Shown: positions 1 through 9,051 of the stretch, one piece after another
How positions within the stretch are numbered: the stretch's first letter is position 1
Layout of the letters: each line of letters starts with the position of its first letter
DNA from: Drouetiella sp036703255
GTDB taxonomy: Bacteria > Cyanobacteriota > Cyanobacteriia > Elainellales > Elainellaceae
Direction of reading: 5' to 3'
Assembly: GCA_036703255.1 (NCBI GenBank)
Contig: DATNPL010000151.1
Span: 48,774-112,773 of the forward strand
Length of the DNA stretch: 64,000 nt
Notes under the pieces: model-generated
Told to the model about the DNA's origin: nothing
The model's input: the letters and a program-made list of their open reading frames with translations, nothing else
Database searches by the model: none
Made by a program: the position numbers and the translations under genes

Positions 1-2
1 TT

Positions 3-135
3 CAGTCGATCGCCAAGTCCTCCTATTTTTTCTAAAAGCTGGATTTCAAAGGCGCTCCGCGCCTTTGAAATCCAGCTTTTAGGGTTTTGTGGTGCGCGGA
101 GTGCGCCACAAAACTCTAATTTGCGATTTGGGCTA
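3..135. repeat. MITE-like element with two hairpins, copy A
   Basis: Two adjacent hairpins. The first is a perfect 24-bp stem (32-55 with 59-82) around the 3-base loop TCC. The second (81-117) is an imperfect stem around GCGC-GGA-GTGC. The left flank, including CTATTTTTTCTAAAAG, and both hairpin arms recur almost unchanged at 13872-13995, so this is a dispersed element rather than a simple terminator. The outer ends here are more degenerate than in the other copy. It lies downstream of the minus-strand gene at 163-939 and could also end its transcription. It encodes no protein. Confidence 0.75.
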
Positions 136-162
136 CGGCAACCCCATTACTATCCAACCCCA

Positions 163-939
163 TTACTGTCCAACCGTCTCGGGAACATAAACTCCCCGAC
201 GATAAGCCCAGGCAATGCCTTCTGGGTCTAGCCTCCGAGTCCATTCGCTGAACATATCTCGGCGTTTCATTTCCCGAACAACGCGACGGCTCGTGTTGAG
301 CCTACGGGCAAGCTCTCCATTTGAAAGGCGCTTTGCCTGAAGTCGAGGAGCGTCTTGGCTCTCAACCTGCTCTAGCAAAGCCAAATAGGTATCCCAAAAC
401 AGAATTAGGCTGAAGCAGATGAGAACAATCACGGCCTCCGGACGCTTCAGCAATTCTGGGATGGCAGCCGAGCTATCCATCTGGCTCTTAACTGGAGTCT
501 CTGCTGGGGGTTCTGCTGGACTTGCGGCTAAGAGATCCGTAGAGTGCGCCATAGAGCAGGCTGGCCGATCGCTCGAAAAGCTGTCTTTGTAGAGAGGCGC
601 GCTTGGCTCACTAGCGGCTAATGCCATACCCTCAGCTTCGACAGAGAGCGGCTGGAGGAAAAGAGTGTGCTGCCAAATGGGCAAGCCATCGCCCATCTGT
701 CGGCTATAGACCGTCACCGCCTGAATGGACGCGATCGCCAGCCGAGCGAAGCCCTGGCGCATAAAGCCAATTGTGGGAAGCGGCTTGGGGGGAAAGTCTG
801 CCTCTAGCAATACATGCAGGCGATCGCCTCGACGCCGCACTCTTGACCTAACGCCATATTTTTGTAACGAACGGTTGAGCAAAACAGCGATCGCGGCTGG
901 GTCGCCCTGTTTGACCAATGGCAAGAGTGAGGCAGACAT
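163..939 (-). CDS. Membrane-anchored hypothetical protein with C-terminal helix-turn-helix-like segment
   Basis: 258 residues from the ATG at 939; a TTG at 972 would add 11. The N-terminal part (about residues 5-100) contains LLNRSLQKYGV and a following beta-rich stretch ending near LPIWQHTLFL. I recall this pattern from many cyanobacterial proteins of unknown function. A Pro/Ala/Ser-rich linker follows, then one hydrophobic segment near 167-187 (VLICFSLILFW), then a basic stretch near 205-235 (GELARRLNTSRRVVREMKRR) that resembles a helix-turn-helix. A DNA-binding-like motif beside a membrane anchor is unusual and could mean a membrane-tethered regulator, but the motif is short. Function unknown. 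Confidence 0.7.
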   Translation of the reverse strand: MSASLLPLVKQGDPAAIAVLLNRSLQKYGVRSRVRRRGDRLHVLLEADFPPKPLPTIGFMRQGFARLAIASIQAVTVYSRQMGDGLPIWQHTLFLQPLSVEAEGMALAASEPSAPLYKDSFSSDRPACSMAHSTDLLAASPAEPPAETPVKSQMDSSAAIPELLKRPEAVIVLICFSLILFWDTYLALLEQVESQDAPRLQAKRLSNGELARRLNTSRRVVREMKRRDMFSEWTRRLDPEGIAWAYRRGVYVPETVGQ

Positions 940-1160
940 AGATTCGCTCTCTATCAGACTTTCGGACGGCAAAGCTGAGTCATATCTTATACTCTCACCA
1001 TCCTACTCTTTCTGTAGCAGTCTCAAGTAAAATTACACAGTATCAAATCACACAGAGCACCTCAATATAGCCATTACTCTTAGGACATTTTTGTGGGAGC
1101 TGTGACTCTAGCGATAGAGGATGCCTCTGTTGCGATGCGCCTGTTGCGAGAAAGCAGATT

Positions 1161-2930
1161 TCAAGATTTTCCTAAGATACAGCTTGCCGACAGCACAACC
1201 AAATCTTCGGCTTGGGCAACCGTGCATCTGCGAATAAACCGCTCGATTACAAACCGCTTGCCCTGCTTCATGCGCTCCTCTACCAGAGTGATTTCGGGCT
1301 TAAATTGCCTTAGCCAATCGCCAATGGGAACTTGACCATAGCCATCGACCTCGATCGCGGAGAGATAGCGGCGATCGATCATCCAATAATCGATGTTATA
1401 TCGACGGACAAACTTGCGGATATCGGCGGGGTTGAGGCTATATTGAGCGCGAATCAAATCTTTAATGCGCTGACGCATAGGACGGTAATAAACCTGCTGA
1501 TAGGGCAAAGCATATTCTCTGCCAACTAAAATCGATCGCTGCGAAAAAGAAGGAATATTGTCTACCTCTTTGGCCAGAGAAGCCACCAGAATATCTTTGG
1601 GCTGCTGCGCAAAAAACTCGTATAGCTCTGGCACCGTACCCCTGACATAAGAAACCTTAGGAAATACGTAAAGCTTGGGCGAGAGCACAACCACCCCAGC
1701 CCAGAACAAAACAAACGCGATCGCTAGCCCTCTTTTCAACACCCCTTTGCGGGTTGCAGTCTGTCGCTCTGCCCAGCCCAATGCTGCGTCAATCAGCAGG
1801 GTGACAACGATCGCCCCTGCAAAAGCAGAGAAAATCTGCACAGTGTACTGGGTATAGCGGCTAGGCAAATAGAGCCGAAACAGCAGCAGATGCGCCGCAA
1901 AAAATACACATAGAGACGCAATTCCCGCCTGCACAAAAATGCCCAAGTGACGAAGCTGCGCCGCCAAAGGAAATCGCGATCGCCATACCAGCACCACCGG
2001 AAGCAGAACAATCCCCACGATCGACAGCGGCATCATCCAAAAGAACACACCGCTGCGTTTGCCAAAAATCCAAAACATCCAAAAGTCATCGACAAAGAAC
2101 GCCGATCGCGCCTTGCGGGCAAACTCTGGCAGGGTTCGAGCTTCCGCAGCAGAAATCACCGGGCCATAGGCAGAGTGATCTATGGCATAGGGCAGCAGCA
2201 CAACAAACGCTACCACCAAGCCTGCGGCACAAAAAATGTAGGCTTGGCGATCGCGCGTCAGCCACCGCCGCCAGCCAAAGCCCGCTGAACCCTGAAGCCG
2301 CAGGCCCTGAATACTGAAGAGCCGCATCACCAGCGTTCCGGCCATAATCAGCACAAACTGCGGATAAAACAGCCCTTGCAGCAGGATAGCCGCCAAGCAG
2401 GGCAGCAGCGAACCGCGCAGCAAATAATAGATAAACGCCAAAAAACAGGGATAGAGAAACGATCGCGCTGTTCCCGAAATCAGGTCATCCTGCACCCAAA
2501 GATTCTGATTCAGCACCAGAGAACCGATAAACCCCATCAGCGGCACAGGCAAAAGCTCAAGGCTGATGCCAAAGGCGTAAACGGTTGCAATCAGCCCCAA
2601 GCCCATAGGCAAGAATTTATTAAACAGCAAAGGATTAATCCCCAATGCTGCCGGAATGCGGTAGAAGAAGGCATATCCCGGTGGGGCGATCGACTGAAAG
2701 TAGTCTGCGATCGGGTCATTGGGAAACAGGGTCGGATCAAGATAGCGCTGCATCCAAAACACATGCTGTCGGGCATCATCCTGCACCACATAGTCGGCTC
2801 TAAACCCCTGCTGAAGCCCCGACAGGCCAAATATCACGGCAAACGTTAGGCTGAGGCAGAGCCAGAAGATCACCTGCGATCGAGGGACTTTGGCGAGGGG
2901 GGCAGTCAAAAAATGGTGCAATGACAACAT
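1161..2930 (-). CDS. Polytopic membrane protein, possible GT-C-type glycosyltransferase
   Basis: 589 residues from the ATG at 2930; an upstream TTG at 2942 is less likely. About ten or more hydrophobic segments run from residue 15 to about 430, followed by a soluble C-terminal domain of roughly 150 residues. The first loop carries an acidic pair in VVQDDARQHVFW, and another lies in LWVQDDLISG. Acidic pairs in the first external loop are typical of GT-C fold glycosyltransferases that use lipid-linked sugars, which is the basis for the tentative class; no family assignment is certain. The gene stands alone, divergent from ppk1. Confidence 0.7.
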   Translation of the reverse strand: MLSLHHFLTAPLAKVPRSQVIFWLCLSLTFAVIFGLSGLQQGFRADYVVQDDARQHVFWMQRYLDPTLFPNDPIADYFQSIAPPGYAFFYRIPAALGINPLLFNKFLPMGLGLIATVYAFGISLELLPVPLMGFIGSLVLNQNLWVQDDLISGTARSFLYPCFLAFIYYLLRGSLLPCLAAILLQGLFYPQFVLIMAGTLVMRLFSIQGLRLQGSAGFGWRRWLTRDRQAYIFCAAGLVVAFVVLLPYAIDHSAYGPVISAAEARTLPEFARKARSAFFVDDFWMFWIFGKRSGVFFWMMPLSIVGIVLLPVVLVWRSRFPLAAQLRHLGIFVQAGIASLCVFFAAHLLLFRLYLPSRYTQYTVQIFSAFAGAIVVTLLIDAALGWAERQTATRKGVLKRGLAIAFVLFWAGVVVLSPKLYVFPKVSYVRGTVPELYEFFAQQPKDILVASLAKEVDNIPSFSQRSILVGREYALPYQQVYYRPMRQRIKDLIRAQYSLNPADIRKFVRRYNIDYWMIDRRYLSAIEVDGYGQVPIGDWLRQFKPEITLVEERMKQGKRFVIERFIRRCTVAQAEDLVVLSASCILGKS

Positions 2931-3174
2931 GCGGCAGCTCAATATACAGAGATTGGAGGGCTGAGAATCGCTATACAGGCAGGGCTGAAGATCGCCCGGT
3001 GCCTCAATGCCTCAGAAGCTTGCGTCGCTGAATCTATGAGAGAAGTTCCCTCATCGGATCAACGCAATGTCTAAGCAGAATACTACAAAGCCGTAGATTA
3101 TGGGCAAACAGCCCTTTGCCTTATGTCTTTAGGAATACTTCTCAAGAGCACAAATTTTTGAGACTATCTACATA

Positions 3175-3206
3175 CCTATCTGTGCCGAACCCTATCTGTG
3201 CCGAAC
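3175..3206 (+). repeat. 16-bp perfect tandem duplication before ppk1
   Basis: CCTATCTGTGCCGAAC occurs twice head to tail (3175-3190 and 3191-3206), ending 3 bp before the ATG of ppk1 at 3210. The duplication occupies the place where a Shine-Dalgarno sequence would lie, and no purine-rich site is visible in it. The second copy also creates an in-frame GTG at 3198. Confidence 0.9.
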
Positions 3207-3209
3207 ACC

Positions 3210-5354
3210 ATGCCTAAAGTTAAGTCGAATCCTTCAGAAATTCATCTAAGCGATCCGCAGTACTACATCAGTCGTGAGCTAGGCTGGCTAGAATTTAACC
3301 GTCGCGTGCTGCATGAAGCGCTAGATCCACGCACCCCGCTGTTGGAACGCCTCAAGTTCACCGCTATTTTCAGCTCCAACTTAGATGAATTCTTCATGGT
3401 GCGAGTGGCAGTGCTCAAGGAACAGGTAGAGGCAGAAGTGAGCGTCACCTCACCCGATGGGCGATCGCCCCAAGAGCAGCTAGATGCCATCAGCCAAGTC
3501 CTGCGCCCGATGGTGGCAGAGCAGCATCAAAACTTTGAAACCGTATTGCGCCCTCAGCTCGTGTCTCATGGCGTGCATTTAGTAGACTACACCGACCTCA
3601 ATGAAGAGCAGCAGAACTTTCTGCATCGCTACTTTGAAGAACAAATCTTTCCCGTCCTGACGCCGCTGGCCTATGACCCCAGCCACCCTTTCCCGCTGAT
3701 GTCTAACCTCAGCCTGAACTTAATGGTGTTGGTCAAGCATCCCGAAACTAACGTGGAGCGCTATGCCCGCGTCAAAGTGCCCAGTATCCTACCGCGCTTC
3801 ATCAATTTCCCGCCTGACTTGCGGCAATACAAAGGGCAGGAAAGCCTGTGGTTGGGCGTGCCTCTAGAGCAGGTGATTGCTCACAACCTGGAAGCCCTCT
3901 TCCCAGGCATGACGATCCTGGAATATTCTCCTTTCCGCGTTACCCGCGATGCCGACCTAGAAGTCGAGGAAGATGAAGCCTACGATCTGCTGATCGCCAT
4001 TCAGCAAGAGCTGCGGAAGCGGCAGTTTGGCGGATCGGTTGTGCGTCTAGAAATCCAGTCTTCTACCACAGCCGCGATGCGAGAGATGCTGATGGAGAAA
4101 ACAGAAATCAGCGAAAGCGATGTTTACGAAGTCTCAGGACTGCTGAACCTTAAGGACTTAATGGCCTTTTTGTCGCTTCCCTTGCCAGATGACAAAGACG
4201 AACCCTGGTCAGCCACCGTTCCCCCGCGTCTGCGCTCCATTCAAGAATCTCCAGAGAAATCAACGGAGAGCATTTTTTCGCTGATTCGGCAGGGAGATAT
4301 TTTAGTCCATCACCCCTACGAGTCATTCAGCGCATCGGTTGAGCAATTTATTACCGCTGCTGCGCTTGACCCCAAGGTACTGGCTATCAAGATGACCCTT
4401 TACCGCACTTCTGGCGATTCACCGATCGTCAAGGCATTGATTACGGCAGCCGAAAATGCCAAGCAGGTGGCGGCCTTGGTTGAGCTAAAAGCCCGGTTTG
4501 ATGAAGAAAACAACATCAACTGGGCACGCAAGCTGGAGAAAGCGGGCGTGCATGTCGTCTATGGCTTCATTGAGCTAAAAACCCACACCAAAGTGGTGCT
4601 GGTAGTGCGACAAGAGGGCGATCGCATTCGGCGCTATGTCCATATCGGCACAGGCAACTACAACCCCAAAACCGCTAAGCTCTACACCGATTTGGGGCTG
4701 CTGAGCTGCCGAGAAGATCTGGGTGCAGATTTGACCGATCTGTTTAACTATCTGACAGGCTTCTCGCGGCAGCGATCGTATCGCAAGATTTTGGTGGCTC
4801 CTGTCAATCTCCGCGACCAAATGGTGGCGCTCATTCGCCGCGAGGCAGAGCATTGCCAAAACGGTAAATCGGGTCGGATCATTGCCAAAATGAACTCTCT
4901 GGTTGATCCAGATATTATCAAAACGCTGTACGAAGCTTCTCAGGCGGGAGTGCAGATCGACGTGATTGTGCGCGGCATCTGCTGTCTGCGTCCGGGCGTA
5001 CCGGGCGTCAGCGAAAACATTCGCGTTATGAGCATTATTGGCCGCTATCTAGAGCACTCGCGGATTTTCTACTTTGGCAATGATGGCAAAGAAGAGATCT
5101 ACATTGGCAGCGCCGATTGGATGACTCGCAACCTCGATCGCCGCGTAGAGGCCGTGACGCCGATTGAAGATCCTAACCTTTTGGCCGAGCTAAAGGGCAT
5201 TCTGGAGCTGATGATGTCTGACAATCGTCAGGCTTGGGATTTGCAATCCGATGGTGCTTATCGCCAGCGCCGCCCTGCCAAAGGGGAACCCGAACGCAGC
5301 TCCCAAAAGCTGCTGATGGAAAAGGCACTACAGGCCAATAGCCCTAATATGTAG
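3210..5354 (+). CDS. ppk1: Polyphosphate kinase 1
   Basis: 714 residues, usual length for PPK1. The enzyme reversibly moves the terminal phosphate of ATP onto polyphosphate. The four-domain plan is visible: an N-terminal domain opening with YYISRELGWLEFNRRVLHEA, a head domain, and two C-terminal phospholipase-D-like domains. The autophosphorylated histidine is His478 in HIGTGNYNPKTAKLY (counterpart of E. coli His435). The second conserved histidine is His616 in RYLEHSRIFYF. Mg-binding and substrate arginines lie in ALVELKARFDEENN and MTLYRTSGDSPIV. The ATG at 3210 is preferred over a GTG at 3198, which lies inside a tandem duplication. No ppx gene is adjacent. Confidence 0.97.
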   Translation: MPKVKSNPSEIHLSDPQYYISRELGWLEFNRRVLHEALDPRTPLLERLKFTAIFSSNLDEFFMVRVAVLKEQVEAEVSVTSPDGRSPQEQLDAISQVLRPMVAEQHQNFETVLRPQLVSHGVHLVDYTDLNEEQQNFLHRYFEEQIFPVLTPLAYDPSHPFPLMSNLSLNLMVLVKHPETNVERYARVKVPSILPRFINFPPDLRQYKGQESLWLGVPLEQVIAHNLEALFPGMTILEYSPFRVTRDADLEVEEDEAYDLLIAIQQELRKRQFGGSVVRLEIQSSTTAAMREMLMEKTEISESDVYEVSGLLNLKDLMAFLSLPLPDDKDEPWSATVPPRLRSIQESPEKSTESIFSLIRQGDILVHHPYESFSASVEQFITAAALDPKVLAIKMTLYRTSGDSPIVKALITAAENAKQVAALVELKARFDEENNINWARKLEKAGVHVVYGFIELKTHTKVVLVVRQEGDRIRRYVHIGTGNYNPKTAKLYTDLGLLSCREDLGADLTDLFNYLTGFSRQRSYRKILVAPVNLRDQMVALIRREAEHCQNGKSGRIIAKMNSLVDPDIIKTLYEASQAGVQIDVIVRGICCLRPGVPGVSENIRVMSIIGRYLEHSRIFYFGNDGKEEIYIGSADWMTRNLDRRVEAVTPIEDPNLLAELKGILELMMSDNRQAWDLQSDGAYRQRRPAKGEPERSSQKLLMEKALQANSPNM

Positions 5355-5533
5355 CGATCGCCCTCTACCTCAAAGCACTTCTAAAGCTCTGGCTTTCCGT
5401 GCTGACAGAACTGCGAAATCGTGGAGTTAAAGACATCTTCGAGTACACGCTTGTAATTCCACGGGGTAGCTCTGAGAACTGGGCTTATCTCCCAGTTAGC
5501 GCGGTCTAGCGCTACGCGCTTAGATCCAAATGA

Positions 5534-5578
5534 GTTGTTTTTTGAAAGCCTCGCTACGCGAGGCTTTCAAAAAACAAC
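5534..5578. terminator. Perfect 21-bp hairpin with TAC loop
   Basis: Arms 5534-5554 and 5558-5578 are exactly complementary around the 3-base loop TAC, with an apex CGC-TAC-GCG. The outer arms are T-rich on one side and A-rich on the other, so the structure could act as a terminator in either direction. It has the same design as the hairpins at 8981-9019, 32-82 and 13901-13951: a perfect stem, a GC-rich apex and a 3-base loop. Confidence 0.7.
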
Positions 5579-5697
5579 CTGTCCTAACCTAATTACGTAG
5601 TGCCACATACCAAAATGACCAGCCCACAGTCCACGAAAAAGCTAGGAAAACGTAAAACCTAGCCACAATAAAACCATAACTCTTTTCATCGCTTGTC

Positions 5698-5751
5698 AAA
5701 ATCTATCAGAACTGCAAAATCTATCAAAACTGCAATATCTATCAAAACTAC
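5698..5751 (+). repeat. Three tandem 18-bp repeats upstream of the Uma2 gene
   Basis: Units at 5698-5715, 5716-5733 and 5734-5751 follow the consensus AAAATCTATCAAAACTGC with one or two changes each. The array ends 9 bp before the ATG at 5761, so it forms the 5-prime leader or promoter end of that gene. It could be a regulatory direct repeat or simple slippage. Confidence 0.85.
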
Positions 5752-5760
5752 AATTGAGCC

Positions 5761-6366
5761 ATGACTCATACCACAGCAACAAATGTCACCTTTAACGAGT
5801 TCATAGCCCAATACGGCGATGATTATCGCTACGAACTTGCCGATGGAGAACTGATTGACATGGAACCAACAGGGCCACATGAAACCGTCAGTGGCAAGCT
5901 TGCTGTTCAAGTCGGGATTGCGATTACAAATGGCAAACATCCCTGGTTTATTCCTCGCACTTGCTTGATCCAACCCTTCGCAGATGTCTCCACCGCGCGT
6001 CGTCCCGATATTATCGTTCTAGATGAACCCTTTTTGGCTAATGAACCCCGTTGGCAGCGAGAACCTGTGATCACATTAGGTCGCTCGATCAAGTTGGTTG
6101 TTGAAGTAGTCAGTAGTAATTGGGAAACAGACTACGCCCGCAAGGTTGAGGAATATGCACTCTTGGGGATTCCCGAATATTGGATTGTTGACTATCGCGG
6201 ACTAGGCGGCATCCGCTTCATTGGTAAACCCAAACAGCCTACCTTTACGGTCTGCCAATTGGAGGTCGAAGAATATCGTCAGCAGCAATATCGACTCGGT
6301 GAGGCGATCGCTTCAGGACTATTACCCAACCTACAACTCCGCCTATACGATATCTTGCCTCGCTAA
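5761..6366 (+). CDS. Uma2 family (DUF820) putative nuclease
   Basis: 201 residues, typical for the Uma2/DUF820 family, which is greatly expanded in cyanobacteria and has a PD-(D/E)XK restriction-endonuclease-like fold. Visible motifs are the N-terminal YRYELADGELIDMEPTGPH, then RRPDIIVLDE (the catalytic Asp region) and IKLVVEVVSSNWETDY (the E-x-x core), followed by KVEEYALLGIPEYWIVDY. All expected acidic residues are present, so the protein looks intact. The biological substrate of the family is unknown. It is monocistronic, with a tandem repeat directly upstream. Confidence 0.93.
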   Translation: MTHTTATNVTFNEFIAQYGDDYRYELADGELIDMEPTGPHETVSGKLAVQVGIAITNGKHPWFIPRTCLIQPFADVSTARRPDIIVLDEPFLANEPRWQREPVITLGRSIKLVVEVVSSNWETDYARKVEEYALLGIPEYWIVDYRGLGGIRFIGKPKQPTFTVCQLEVEEYRQQQYRLGEAIASGLLPNLQLRLYDILPR

Positions 6367-6816
6367 CAGAGGAATCACACACAAGGGCAGCCCTATGCAT
6401 TCCCCACACATCATGGCTACCGAGAAACTCTATCAGTTGAGCCAAAACTTTTCGGAGAACCCAATTGGGGAATAGCCGCCACGAAATTGATGCTTGTGTT
6501 CCTTAAACTCAAGTGGAGTTTAGGGGCTTTAAATCAGTTTGCAATCTTAGCCGATATCACCCTTGCTAATGTCACTGGATGCTGACAAACCCTACAGCTC
6601 TGTTACAGACATCCAGAAGCCCATGTAAGGTGTCTTAAGATAGAGATTTGGCTTGACACAGTTTATCTGTCGTTTGCATGAGCTATTTAATCAACTGCTC
6701 GAAGTGAAGCCGATAACTCGACAGTCTAAACGGCAGTCTGGAGCCTGGGTTCTTCTTCTAAAACTTTGTCTGCAAATTCGCAGCATCTATCTCACACTGA
6801 CACAATTAGGTTTCTT
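6367..6816. other. Intergenic region before argZ
   Basis: No convincing gene. A 7-bp stem with a 5-base loop (6504-6522, TAAACTC/GAGTTTA) could end transcription of the Uma2 gene. A good -35-like hexamer TTGACA lies at 6653-6658 but no strong -10 follows at the usual spacing. The stretch 6413-6474 reads as a 20-residue open frame that vaguely resembles the start of DUF2281-type antitoxins; I do not call it. Confidence 0.45.
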
Positions 6817-8943
6817 ATGAGTGCTTCAATTCGTTTTCTCATGTGCGCGCCCGACCACTACGATGTGGACTATGTCATTAATCCCTGGATGGAGGGAAAT
6901 GTCCACAAATCCTCTCGCGATCGCGCCGTTGAACAATGGACAGGACTGTTTCATATTCTGAAGGAGAATACCACGGTTGATCTGGTGCAACCCGAAAAAG
7001 GCGTACCCGATATGGTGTTTACGGCCAACGCCGGACTGGTGCTGGAAAATACGGTCGTGCTGAGCCGCTTTTTCCACAAAGAGCGGCAGGGTGAAGAGCC
7101 GTTTTTCCAAAAATGGTTTGAAGCTCAAGGGTTCACGGTGCATGTGCTACCCAAGGATTTACCGTTTGAAGGGGCTGGAGATGCGTTGCTCGATCGCGAA
7201 GGACGCTGGCTCTGGGCGGGCTATGGCTTTCGATCGGAGCTAGACTCACACCCCTACCTAGCGAAATGGCTAGATATTGAGGTGCTATCGCTCCGACTGA
7301 TGGATGAGCGCTTCTATCATTTAGACACCTGCTTTTGCCCTTTGGCAGACGGCTATTTGCTCTATTACCCTCCCGCGTTTGATGCTTACTCAAACCGGAT
7401 GATTGAAATGCGCGTTCCCGAAGCCAAACGGATTGCTGTTGACGAAGCCGACGCCATTAACTTTGCCTGCAATGCAGTCAATATCAATCGCTTGATTGTG
7501 ATGAACAAAGCCAGCGACGACCTCAAAGCCCGTCTGTCTGAAGCTGGATTCCAAATCATCGAAACCCCCTTAACGGAGTTTCTTAAGGCTGGCGGTGCGG
7601 CCAAGTGCCTGACCCTGAGAACAACTGAACCTTTGGAACCTCTACATCAGGCAGTGGCCACGATCGAAACCCGCACGATTCAGCTCGCAGGTCATTTGTT
7701 AGATTCTGGGCTAATCAATCGCGCGCTCGATCTGATTGTTGAAGGCGGGGGCACCTTCCAAGTCTTGAACTTTAACTTGGGCGAACGTCGCCAAAGCACC
7801 TCATCAGCCGATATTCGCGTCACGGCTCCCTCCCATGACGTGATGGAAAATATCATGGCGCAGCTGATCGACATGGGAGCAGTTGCCACCCCCGATGAGG
7901 TTTGCGATAACCCCCTAGAGGTGGTTTTGCAAGATGGCGTCGCGCCCGATGACTTCTATGTCTCTACCATTTACCCCACCGAAGTTCGGGTTAACTGTCA
8001 GTGGGTGCGGGTACAAAATCAGCGGATGGATGGGGCGATCGTCGTTTCCCCGATGCCTGCTGGTGCTTCTGCTGACTTCATTGCCGAGTGCAAGCTGCTG
8101 CGTGATCTGAAAAAGGGCGATCGCGTGATTGTCGGGGTCGAGGGCATTCGCACCGTGCGTAAGGCTGAAGCGCGGGATACCCGCTCCGAAAAGGAATTCA
8201 GCTTTATGGGTTCTGGCGTTTCGAGCGAACGCCGAGTAGAGCTGGTAGTGGAGCAAATTGCCTGGGATTTGCGCCGCATTCGCGATCAGGGGGGCAAAGT
8301 CGTGGTCGTGGGTGGCCCGGTGGTCATCCATACGGGCGGCGTAGAGCATTTGTCTCACCTGATCCGGGAGGGCTACGTGCAAGCGCTGTTGGGTGGCAAT
8401 GCGATCGCCGTTCACGACATTGAGCAATCGATGATGGGCACTTCGCTAGGCATGGACATGAAGCGTGGCGTTTCGGTGCGCGGCGGACATCGGCACCACC
8501 TCAAGGCCATCAACACCATTCGCCGCTACGGCAGCATTGCCGAGGCCGTTGAGCAAGGGGTGTTAACCAGCGGCATTTTCTATGAGTGCGTCAAGCACCA
8601 TGTGCCTTTCTCGCTGGCTGGCTCCATCCGCGATGATGGCCCCCTGCCCGACACCAAGATGAACCTGATTGAGGCGCAAGAAGACTATGCGCGCCTGATC
8701 GAAGGAGCCGACCTGATCTTGATGCTGTCGTCTATGCTGCACTCGATCGGCGTGGGCAACATGACTCCGGCAGGCGTGAAGATGGTCTGTGTGGATATCA
8801 ATCCGGCAGTCGTCACCAAACTGAGCGATCGCGGTTCTGTCGAGTCGATCGGCGTAGTGACGGATGTGGGCTTGTTCCTGAGTATGCTGGTGCAGCAGTT
8901 GAGTAAGCTCACTAGCCCTTATAAGGTTGTCCAAAAGGTTTAG
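6817..8943 (+). CDS. argZ: Bifunctional arginine dihydrolase / ornithine cyclodeaminase
   Basis: 708 residues (ArgZ/AgrE type, TIGR00300 family). The N-terminal guanidine-modifying domain splits arginine into ornithine, CO2 and ammonia. In AgrE the C-terminal domain then forms proline from ornithine, so arginine nitrogen is mobilised, for instance from cyanophycin. With the ATG at 6817 the key residues fall at Asn71 (FTANAGL), Glu118 (FEGAGD), His168 (HLDTCF) and Cys264 (AAKCLTLR). These match the numbering I know for Synechocystis ArgZ, which strongly supports this start over a TTG at 6766. The C-terminal half carries the NAD-binding-like VVVVGGPVVIHTGG and the GMDMKRGVSVRGGH region. Intact. 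Confidence 0.96.
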   Translation: MSASIRFLMCAPDHYDVDYVINPWMEGNVHKSSRDRAVEQWTGLFHILKENTTVDLVQPEKGVPDMVFTANAGLVLENTVVLSRFFHKERQGEEPFFQKWFEAQGFTVHVLPKDLPFEGAGDALLDREGRWLWAGYGFRSELDSHPYLAKWLDIEVLSLRLMDERFYHLDTCFCPLADGYLLYYPPAFDAYSNRMIEMRVPEAKRIAVDEADAINFACNAVNINRLIVMNKASDDLKARLSEAGFQIIETPLTEFLKAGGAAKCLTLRTTEPLEPLHQAVATIETRTIQLAGHLLDSGLINRALDLIVEGGGTFQVLNFNLGERRQSTSSADIRVTAPSHDVMENIMAQLIDMGAVATPDEVCDNPLEVVLQDGVAPDDFYVSTIYPTEVRVNCQWVRVQNQRMDGAIVVSPMPAGASADFIAECKLLRDLKKGDRVIVGVEGIRTVRKAEARDTRSEKEFSFMGSGVSSERRVELVVEQIAWDLRRIRDQGGKVVVVGGPVVIHTGGVEHLSHLIREGYVQALLGGNAIAVHDIEQSMMGTSLGMDMKRGVSVRGGHRHHLKAINTIRRYGSIAEAVEQGVLTSGIFYECVKHHVPFSLAGSIRDDGPLPDTKMNLIEAQEDYARLIEGADLILMLSSMLHSIGVGNMTPAGVKMVCVDINPAVVTKLSDRGSVESIGVVTDVGLFLSMLVQQLSKLTSPYKVVQKV

Positions 8944-8980
8944 TCTGGCGCTCTAAGCTCCGCTAGGGAAAGCCCCTAAT

Positions 8981-9019
8981 AAAATTTTGGTGTGGCGCTT
9001 CGCGCCACACCAAAATTTT
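8981..9019. terminator. Perfect 18-bp hairpin between convergent genes
   Basis: Arms 8981-8998 and 9002-9019 are exactly complementary around a TTC loop (apex GGCGC-TTC-GCGCC), with AAAATTTT at the stem base. It lies between argZ (plus) and the gene at 9052-9561 (minus) and probably terminates both. Confidence 0.8.
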
Positions 9020-9051
9020 GAATTAATAACGCTTTGGGTGTCAGATCACTA

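Larger units (their letters stand above)
5355..5760. other. Gene-free interval between ppk1 and the Uma2 gene
   Basis: No plausible gene. It contains a small hairpin at 5506-5519 (AGCGC-TAC-GCGCT type), a long perfect hairpin at 5534-5578 and a 3 x 18 bp tandem repeat at 5698-5751, each with its own entry or mention. The rest shows nothing recognisable. Confidence 0.6.

Noticed and set aside
6413..6475. 20-codon frame resembling the start of a DUF2281 antitoxin
   Set aside because: Too short and the resemblance is weak; no toxin gene follows.
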